In this document: positions 54,028 to 61,700 of the stretch, piece after piece
Position numbering within the stretch: the stretch's first letter is position 1
How the letters are laid out: each line of letters starts with the position of its first letter
Source of the DNA: Sporomusaceae bacterium FL31
GTDB lineage: Bacteria > Bacillota > Negativicutes > DSM-1736 > Dendrosporobacteraceae
Direction: 5' to 3'
DNA length: 64,000 nt
Assembly: GCA_003990955.1 (NCBI GenBank)
Contig: BIFV01000008.1
Span: 29,066 to 93,065 of the forward strand
Made by a program: the position numbers and the translations under genes
Notes under the pieces: model-generated
What the model was told of the DNA's origin: nothing
The model's input: the letters and a program-made list of their open reading frames with translations, nothing else
Database searches by the model: none

Positions 54028-55121
54028 GATTGAACACCTGCCAGCCAAGCTTTGAATTCCGGATTATCCAGCACTTCCTTGTTAATGATGAATCTTGGTT
54101 TCTCACCTTTGAGAAGCTTACCGATATCTTCCATAAGGATCTCAGGCGAGCGTGTAAGAGCTTCCTTCGTTGTACCAGCAATGTGAGTGGTCAAAGTTAC
54201 ATTATCGAGTGTCAGGAACGGACTGTCTGCTTTAAGTGGTTCATCCAAGAAAACATCGAGTCCCGCACCAGCAATTCGCTTCTCCTTTAAAGTTGTGAGC
54301 AGCGCCTTCTCATCGACCAATCCTGCCCGGCCGGTATTGATTAGATAGGCAGTCGGCTTCATAGAGCCCAATTCCTTTTCGCCCACCATATTTTTCGTAC
54401 TTTCACTCATGCGCGCATGCAGGGTGACGAAATCGCTGTCTTTAAAGAGTGTCTCCTTGTCAACTAGCGTGCAGCCTGCCTCACGGACATCCTCCGGGTT
54501 AGCAAATGGGTCATAGACCAGACGATTAACACCGAAACCGGCCAGTTTCTGTGCCACTAATCTGCCAATATAGCCAAACCCGACAATGCCCACGTTCTTT
54601 CCTTTAAGTTCAGGCACCCAATCCGAATTAGAGAATTCTTTCCGCCACTGGCCGTTTTTAATTGAATAATGAGCGCGGGCAATATTTCGGCACTCGGAAA
54701 GCATAAGGCCAACTGCAAAATCAGACACCGCTTCCGCGTTGCGGCCTTCAATATTGAATACTAAGATTCCCCGCTTGGTCGCTTCCTGAACATTGACATT
54801 TTCCAGCCCAGCACGAGAAACGCCGGCAATACGCAGTTTGGGCATCGCGTCAAATACCTTTGAAGAAACTGGCACAAATAATCCTGCAAGCAATTCAGCA
54901 TCGCTGCCTTCTGCTGTAATTAGCGAGTCAACTTCCTCAATCTCAGGCCCCTGCTTTTCAACTTCAAGGCGTCGTGCCTGCAATTTCTGCCAATTAGGCT
55001 CCCAGTCTCCCACTTTAATAACTCCGACGTATTCACTCAAATACTTTTTCGTTGCCGCTTCAAACTCACTACCTACAATCATGGCGTCTCCGAGAAGTAC
55101 AGCTTTCATTTGTCTAGACAT
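54024..55121 (-). CDS. D-isomer 2-hydroxyacid dehydrogenase
   Basis: 365 residues of the NAD-dependent phosphoglycerate dehydrogenase-like family. Seen: cofactor motif VGIVGFGYIGRLVAQKLAG, the arginine region INTGRAGLVDEKALL, the glutamate in LDVFLDEPL and the histidine in LTTHIAGTTKEAL. It oxidises a 2-hydroxy acid or reduces a 2-keto acid. It is the first gene of the sugar-acid operon. The ATG at 55121 has AAAGGAAG nine bases upstream. Confidence 0.9.
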   Translation of the reverse strand: MSRQMKAVLLGDAMIVGSEFEAATKKYLSEYVGVIKVGDWEPNWQKLQARRLEVEKQGPEIEEVDSLITAEGSDAELLAGLFVPVSSKVFDAMPKLRIAGVSRAGLENVNVQEATKRGILVFNIEGRNAEAVSDFAVGLMLSECRNIARAHYSIKNGQWRKEFSNSDWVPELKGKNVGIVGFGYIGRLVAQKLAGFGVNRLVYDPFANPEDVREAGCTLVDKETLFKDSDFVTLHARMSESTKNMVGEKELGSMKPTAYLINTGRAGLVDEKALLTTLKEKRIAGAGLDVFLDEPLKADSPFLTLDNVTLTTHIAGTTKEALTRSPEILMEDIGKLLKGEKPRFIINKEVLDNPEFKAWLAGVQS

Positions 55122-55167
55122 GTTAGAACACTTCCTTTAAAGTTTTATTACTACTACAATATTAAAT

Positions 55168-55187
55168 GAGTAGTATTTTTACTACTC
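55168..55187. promoter_or_regulatory. Palindromic operator upstream of the sugar-acid operon
   Basis: Perfect eight-base arms GAGTAGTA and TACTACTC around TTTT, 47 bases upstream of the dehydrogenase start. A further TACTAC sits at 55150-55155. A likely binding site for the RpiR-type protein encoded at the operon's end. Confidence 0.6.
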
Positions 55188-55371
55188 TATTTCGCTTCTT
55201 TTCACTATACTCCTGCTTTTCTTTAGCTTTATTTTTTTGAATTTTATAAAAATCATGACTATCCTTTTCCAGTTAGCTGTAATGCAGAAAGCTTGCAATA
55301 AGTTCTTGGTATACTGACCCGATATACCTACTTATCTACTTTTACAATTGCGAAAGATTACAGACGAAATT

Positions 55372-55411
55372 AAACAGCCTTAGTTCGAAAAATTTCGAAC
55401 TAAGGCTGTTT
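55372..55411. terminator. Long perfect hairpin, possible bidirectional terminator
   Basis: The 19-base perfect arms AAACAGCCTTAGTTCGAAA and TTTCGAACTAAGGCTGTTT surround a two-base loop. T runs are short on both sides. It separates the sugar-acid operon from the region to its right. Confidence 0.6.
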
Positions 55412-55638
55412 AAACTCAGACATACGCAACGCATTAGCATCAGATCGTATATGTGTTGTTAAAAAGAGAATTACTCTATCTCAAAAAATAGCGTCAAACG
55501 AAAAACCGATAACTACAAAGGAGCAGTTCCAATACCATTTTCTCAATAAAATTAACCATTTATTTACCAATCCATAACCTATCATGTGTCATAAAGTACT
55601 ATGCTTGAGACAAACGATACTACAAAGAAGGTGACACA

Positions 55639-55734
55639 ATGAATACTCAACAGGCGGCGTGTCATAAAATTCTGGTTAGTTTACAAAACATCGTTGATGC
55701 ATATGCAGCTTTAGCAAAACTTTTGACCAAATAA
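55639..55734 (+). CDS. Possible 31-residue small protein
   Basis: An ATG with GAAGGTG upstream opens a 31-codon frame, MNTQQAACHKILVSLQ then NIVDAYAALAKLLTK: amphipathic and alanine/leucine-rich, with no membrane span. It is followed by a strong hairpin at 55780. No family recognised. It could be a real small protein or chance. Confidence 0.35.
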   Translation: MNTQQAACHKILVSLQNIVDAYAALAKLLTK

Positions 55735-55779
55735 TATTTGTGATTTTAGCAAACCAATATACTTTTTACCGATTAAAGA

Positions 55780-55820
55780 GAACGCCCTCTAACCATGAGC
55801 ATGCTGGTTCGAGGGCGTTC
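55780..55820 (+). terminator. Terminator-like hairpin after the small ORF
   Basis: The ten-base arms GAACGCCCTC and GAGGGCGTTC with an inner AACCA/TGGTT stem. The following T run is poor (TTGC), so termination strength is uncertain. Confidence 0.55.
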
Positions 55821-55945
55821 TTGCGGCCATATGTGAAGCACAGGTAATATCTGATAGTCTCATGATTCGCGCTAACTGACGTATCTAGGCATCATTATTG
55901 CTTCATTATCCGCGATATCTTGAACTTACACGCTGAATCATCGTA

Positions 55946-56503
55946 CTAATAATTCTTGGATGTTTCTGTCACATCACTGACTCTTTTTCCAAGTCCAGAT
56001 AGGAAAATACTCAGCCAGCCAAAAACAAGTCCTAAAAAATTTGCCCCTGTAATCCACAGCATTGCAAACAATAAATTACTGATATAATCGGTCTGCACAG
56101 GAAATGCATGCGCATAATACCCAGCAAACATGCAGGAATATGCATTAAAGGATGCTAACGAACAATTGAGAGCTTCAGGGTTCAACACTCGAGCTACTCT
56201 CCAGTACCACTCAACGGTTTCTTCTCTTCCATTTTCTTCTATTGTTTGTACTAGTTTCACTCTATCAGACGCATAATTGGGATGTAACTCATCGTTATAT
56301 TTTGTTCTGTTTAAAGCTGTAAATGCTCCATCTTTTCCAGCCATTGAGCCAATTATAATAATAAGCCATTCTTTGACCGAATTATCATGAACATTACTCA
56401 GCAGCACATCACTAAAACCAGTACCTAAAGCTCCTGAAGAAATATTACCTCCTCCAAGACTGGACGCAATTCCACCTACAGTTGTATGAAGAATCGTGCT
56501 CAT
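55946..56503 (-). pseudogene. Orphan CdiA C-terminal fragment
   Basis: A 185-codon frame whose N-terminus TTVGGIASSLGGGNISSGALG and following KEWLIIIIGSMAG, DGAFTALNRTKYN parallel the pre-toxin part of the large CdiA-like protein in this window (TVVGGLASSLGG; GAFTAVSETKNNYLTH). The rest differs: a polar stretch, two cysteines and a long hydrophobic segment (FAMLWITGANFLGLVFGWLS). The ATG at 56503 has no good ribosome site, and an in-frame stop lies just upstream. This fits a displaced C-terminal toxin cassette. No promoter or partner immunity gene follows it. Confidence 0.7.
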
Positions 56504-56630
56504 TGTACTTGCCGTAGCGGTTCTTACTCAGGGGTTCGTCTATCAATTTAAAGAAAAATCCAGTCCAAAGGCTACTCCTACAACTACTTAAAAGGCAGAA
56601 TCCTCAGGTCCCAACAATATTTCGGCATTT

Positions 56631-56871
56631 GTGATGGCAAAAGAGGTAATCCGCCGTAATCTAAAAGATCCCGCTTCAGCTAAATTTGGAAACATCACAG
56701 AGGCTGCAGTTGAAAAAGTCGATGGAAATATAAATCGTTGGAGAGTCGCTTGTTACGTTGATGCTAAAAATAGTTTTGGTGGTACTATTCGTACTTGGTA
56801 CGCTGTCCAGTTGTTTTATCGGAACAATGGGTTGGGATGTCGAAGGGATTGAAACAATCGATCGTCAGTAG
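56631..56871 (+). pseudogene. Broken small protein gene with VDAKNSFGG motif
   Basis: The plus-strand frame encodes AFVMAKEVIRRNLKDPASAK and RWRVACYVDAKNSFGGTIR, a pattern seen in small hypothetical proteins of phages and bacteria. The annotated frame ends at 56852, but deleting one G in the GGG near 56829 continues as NGWDVEGIETIDRQ to a stop at 56869-56871, a more natural end. Upstream the same frame is coding-like (SSPKATPTTT) but interrupted by a TAA near 56590. The gene is therefore probably inactive. Confidence 0.6.
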
Positions 56872-57064
56872 AATCTATAATTCACATCATTGAATGGTAT
56901 TCCCTACTATTGCCTGATTGAGATTTTCAACTTTAAATGCCGCATGAGACATCGATTTAATGAGTGGCTGTAACGGACACCCTTTCTCCATATCTTTGTT
57001 ATGTTACCCTCCTAGAATTAGCTATTTTAAATTATGTTGTTGTTGAATCTCTGACTTGATTTTT

Positions 57065-57322
57065 TCAACTAATGTCTATAGGCAATTCAATATGTTCTGA
57101 TACAGAAGATATCAAAATCTCAATTAGTTCAGCATCCATAAATTGATAGTCATCAGGAATATTGAGACATACAATTCTCTTGTCATGAAGCATATCTCCG
57201 AAACGTTCTCGCAGCCGTCTCACATGCTTCTTTTCCATTACAAGAATCAAATCAGCCCAGCCGATATGACCACTCATTACCTTTACCCGAGCTTTATCTT
57301 CTGTCCCCGCTGACCTTGATTT
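57065..57322 (-). pseudogene. Low-molecular-weight tyrosine phosphatase-like gene, 5' truncated
   Basis: The frame encodes RSAGTEDKARVKV, GHIGWADLILVMEKKHVRRL, DKRIVCLNIPDDYQFMD, which is the C-terminal two thirds of the small protein-tyrosine-phosphatase-like family whose N-terminus should be LFxCSRNxWRSPTAE with the catalytic cysteine. That part is missing: an in-frame TAA lies at about 57325 and no ribosome site precedes the ATG at 57277. Without the P-loop cysteine it cannot be active. Confidence 0.75.
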
Positions 57323-57393
57323 TTAACTATTATCATTTAATTAAGGCTATAGCCATTAACTTCTAGATTACTAATATATTGGGTTCATTATGT

Positions 57394-57781
57394 CTACAAT
57401 ATTTCTACAATATTATCTAATGTCAAAAATACATAATGCCAAATATTATAAATGGCATACATGTCATAACTCTCCTGATTGAACCATTCAACATAAGATG
57501 AATTAATAACCTTAAAAAAAGCGACCACTTAGTATAGAAATCTCTTCCATATTTGTTATCTAAAAGGTTTATTGTTTTTAATCGCCTACCCTCATCAGTA
57601 CTTCTAAGTGATAATATTGAACTATCAAAATGAACTTGGATTGTCACATTCTCATCTTCATCTTTTAATATAAGCAATGTGCCATTTTAGTCGAAACTAA
57701 CTTGTCAAGATATAACTTTGCAGGTATGCCTTCTAAGGATATCCATTTAGTCCATTTCTCCCCCACTAAATTCACCTCCAT
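57394..57781 (-). pseudogene. Immunity-like gene with two frameshifts
   Basis: Read through two one-base gaps, the strand encodes about 129 residues: MEVNLVGEKWTKWISLEGIP, then (gap in an A4 run near 57690) NGTLLILKDEDENVTIQVHF, STDEGRRLKTINLLDNKYG, then (gap in a T7 run at 57514-57520) WSLFFKVINSSYVEWFNQES, ending LDNIVEIL. The RSTDE and YGRDFYTKW blocks resemble small proteins found beside polymorphic toxins. Each frame alone gives only a fragment. Both lesions lie in homopolymers, so sequencing error is possible. Confidence 0.65.
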
Positions 57782-58279
57782 CATTCGTCATATCGGATTT
57801 TAGTATTTTTCTATCAGAGCTTACGGTCTGTACAATAACTTGCCCACTGACGAAGATCTGGGAAGTTATTGTCCTATGTTGGCATTTTGGGAAAGTCACG
57901 TGGTGTAGGGTGTCTACAACATGGGCAGCAATCTCTATTAATCTCTATATAAATACCCCTTAAGTTATAAATCAGGCTGTGATGATATTATTGTGGTAAC
58001 TGCTCTGGTAATGGTTATAGGGGTAGTTGTCCGTTTTGTGGCAGTAATGAGTCTAAGTCATTCTGATTCACCAGATTTGATTTTTTAAGGATTATCAATA
58101 TGCCCAGTTGTTGTCTGTTCATGAGACGATACCTGAGATGAAAAGGGAGGTCAGCGGATTTTTACGTCCACTGACCTTTAATGTTTTGCGAACCCTTTTT
58201 GTTATTGTTGACAGTTTCCATTAATCAGTCTCCACTGTAAAACCGTCCCTTGGCTCATCTTATACTTCTCATATCCACA
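57782..58279. other. Decayed stretch with a zinc-ribbon remnant
   Basis: About 500 bases with no intact gene. On the plus strand at 57992-58066 a short frame reads CGNCSGNGYRGSCPFCGSNE before a stop, a double CxxC zinc ribbon of DnaJ-like spacing, with an in-frame stop close upstream: the tail of a lost gene. Confidence 0.5.
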
Positions 58280-58696
58280 TTAATCTTTAATATTAAAGTA
58301 TTTCTGAATATGTTCTGCTAATTTCGGAATATCTTTAATAGCATTCTTGCATATAGATTTGTAGTCATCTTCCGGAATTACTTCCTTTTCATTTGTATTT
58401 TGCGCCTTATTAATATAGTTTCTTTCTATTTCGTAGAGTATCAGTGGAGCAATAACGTAATTATCTTTTCGAGAAAACTCATATCTATACAATGTCCACT
58501 CTAAAATTCCATGAAAACTTTCTATACATGCTTTTATTTCACTATATTTACTTGTTTCTTGAAGCCTAAATATCAAACTAGGAATTCTATTATATATATC
58601 ATCATTAAGATACATATTAAGTTTAGCTTGCTCAAAAGGAAACTTTTTTCTAAGGATCTGTGCTATCAATTTTGAATAATCCTGGTTGTTATCCAT
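58280..58696 (-). CDS. Putative immunity protein of the CdiA-like toxin
   Basis: 138 residues, helical and charged, with no recognised domain (DYSKLIAQILRKKFPFEQAK; IKACIESFHGILEWTLYRYE). The frame extends into the toxin gene, but the ATG at 58696 has AGGGGAGGG upstream and lies 34 bases after the toxin stop. A small gene directly after a CdiA-type gene is usually the cognate immunity protein, cdiI. Identity as immunity protein is by position. Confidence 0.65.
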   Translation of the reverse strand: MDNNQDYSKLIAQILRKKFPFEQAKLNMYLNDDIYNRIPSLIFRLQETSKYSEIKACIESFHGILEWTLYRYEFSRKDNYVIAPLILYEIERNYINKAQNTNEKEVIPEDDYKSICKNAIKDIPKLAEHIQKYFNIKD

Positions 58697-58730
58697 TACT
58701 TTTTCCCTCCCCTTATTATTCAAAATTATT

Positions 58731-61700
58731 CTAACGTAATTCAGTAACGTTAAAACCATCAGGATTTATTTCCTTCAAAGCTTTAAAATAATCATCTTTC
58801 AAAACAGGAACATCGCTAAATCTTGGATCATAAATATATTTACCATCACTATAAACTTGATGATATATATAGTTTTCAACTTTACCATACTCGTATCCGT
58901 TTAATGATCCTTCTTTTCCTGTTATATTATAAATTTTACCATTCTTACCCGATGCATTATATAAGTCTTCAGCAATTTCCGAGCAATCAATTTTATATTT
59001 TTTATATGCTTCATTCTTCATTGCGTCTAGTACTTTAGCATTACCCAGCCCATTTTTTCCCTTTGAAGCTACAAACCCTACTACAATTGCAGTCATAGCT
59101 GCTAGCCCATCTCCAGATGAAGCCGGCTGACTACCAATGTTTATAGTATTCTCTTTTTCACGGAGAAGAATCATTCTGGCAATCGCAGATGAATCTTCAG
59201 GGTTATCCAGACTTCTTAATATTACGCTACTCAAATCTCCCGGTGCCAAAACATTTGGGTTTAATGCATTATCTATAATCGTTCCTGCTGCAACATCTTT
59301 TACAAGTATTGATGCATTGTTTAATATCCAGTTGAGTACACCATTGTTGTTTGCATTTTCTCTTATTTTAGTAGCTTCTTCATTCAAACGATCAGCAACT
59401 ATGTTTCTGTCGCTAATATCAATGAGCCCTGCAACATACGCTGAGTTAATTACTTCTAGCATAGCTTCTCGTTCTTTAAGAGCGTACTGTACATCTGAAG
59501 AATATGACGAATCGTTCGTCCGCGCCACGTCAGTAAATGCTGGAGTATCTACTGCACTTCCTTCTCCAGGAACGGAAGCTCCAAAAAGAACATCCTGACG
59601 TTTAGCAACACGTTCTAGTTCTTTCGGGTCTTTTATTAATTCGAACTGAGTATGTGTTAAATAATTGTTTTTAGTTTCACTGACTGCCGTAAAAGCTCCA
59701 GTCTGTGCACTATCTCCAACAACCGTTGCTGCTGCTGCACCTACAATGGCACTTGTCCATTGTAATACTGCAGGATCAGTTATATTTTTCAACTCATTCA
59801 TTAGAAGCTGCGTTGTTCCTGCACCTGCTGCACCTGACGCAAAACCATTACCACCAAGACTGGAGGCGAGTCCACCAACCACAGTATCAAGAAGTATTTT
59901 ATTGGTTCCACCTTCACTCCAACTCTTAAAATCTGCTAGCGCAACAGCTCTTTCTTCGTCAGTAGTAGCATTCAGGTATCTTTTAGAAGCATTCTCCTTC
60001 TGCGTTTTTGCCAAATCCCCAATAGCTTTAAATGCTTCTTCCCCAAAGACTTGCGCCAGTTCCTGTTTTTCCTGAACCGTCTTTTTATCGAAAATCTTAC
60101 CTAACGCATTCAACGCGCCGCTTGGGTCACGACTGAGGTTGGATAGGTCTTGGTCAGGATTGGAGCGTACTTCGATCGTTCCCGGTGATATGGCCGATTG
60201 CGTCGTACTGTCGGCATCCCCGGATACTTTTACACCAATATTGGGTGTCAGTCCGGCATCTTTTTTCTGTGCCGTCTTTCTTGTATCCAGGTTTACTCCA
60301 ATGCTACTTGCTTCATATGCTGCCTTATTTTCGATATCAGAGTATGTTAGCGTACCAGTACTGAGCTTATTCTTATCCGGTGTAGCTTCACTAGCTATAA
60401 CCGCCCCCTGCAGGTCAGTATTACCACCAACTTTAATATCAAAGCCGCCTTCACCTGCGTAGATACCAGTTTGTTCAGTTACGCTTTGATATTCAGAATT
60501 GATTTTCCCTTTGCTGGCAGAGGCAGTTCCACTGAGACCTCCCGCTCCAAAACCAATGGTTACACCTGAAGATTTACTGCTTTCTTTGTAATTGTCAACA
60601 TCTTGCAGACTTTCGAGATTGAGATCACCGCCCGCATCGATATCAATGGTTTTACCTTTTACCTGCGCTCCTTTAAGATTGGTATCATCCCCGGATTCAA
60701 TCCTAACCGTATCTACAGCAGTAATATAAGTATTCGTATGGGTTAATGTAGTTCCGTCTTCATTACTACTGCTCATACTGCCATTCACGAAGAATCCCGG
60801 TGCACTTCCTTCGCTTACCTTAACACCAATACCTGCTGATTTACCACTTGTAGTCGTATCAGTACTTGTCGTATTCTGTTCGGCAATCAAATTGACGTCT
60901 TTTGATGCGCCAAGGTAAATATTCTGGCCGTCAATTTTGGAGCCTATAATATTGAGATTACCATCACTGGCTTTACCTTGTTCATCTTTAGCTCCACTGC
61001 CGACTGCCTTTATAGTTAAATCACCACCAGCCGTTACCTGACTAGGCGTTGCATTTGTTACCTGATAGTTGGTTTCACGCTGTTCTTTGGTTGTGCCCAA
61101 ACTGATTGAAACAGTTAGTCCATTATTCTTATTCGGCTTGCTACCATCAGCATTTTTCCCCTTACTGAGATTGTCAACCGCTTTTACCGCTTTATAGTCA
61201 TAGAGGGCCTTGAGACGACCGTCTTCTACTTCATCCGCCCGTTTAAGTGGTTGAGCCACACCTTGGATATTATCAATGCCTTGGCTGCCAATAGAAACAC
61301 TAAGTCCAGTTTGCTTAAATTCATAAGTCTGACGTTCTGATACAGTGTTCGCCGCTGCTTCAATGGTAACATTCTGTCCTGTTATGTCAGTGTCTTTTTT
61401 ACTAACAATGTCGGATGCCTTAACCAGTACATCTTTTCCTGCTTCGATGTTGACGCTGCCATCCGTGGAACCAATAACACTACCTTTTTGACTCACACTT
61501 TCAAGAGAATCGGTACTTGTTTGTTTTTGCGTCCCAATAGTAAACCCTAAGCCACCGCCGCTAAATAGTCCAGATTTTTTCTCTTGCCGGAAATGATCTT
61601 CTTGATTGGTTTCCGTTGCTGCAGTAATTGTAACATTTCCCTGAGCAGCTAAATTGACATCGTTTGTTGCAACAACGTTGCTGCCTTTTACAGTTATATT

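Larger units (their letters stand above)
55188..55945. other. Intergenic stretch with two strong hairpins and a tiny ORF
   Basis: The stretch between the sugar-acid operon and the decayed toxin zone. Apart from two hairpins (55372-55411, 55780-55820) and a 31-codon frame at 55639-55734, nothing is recognised. Confidence 0.5.
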
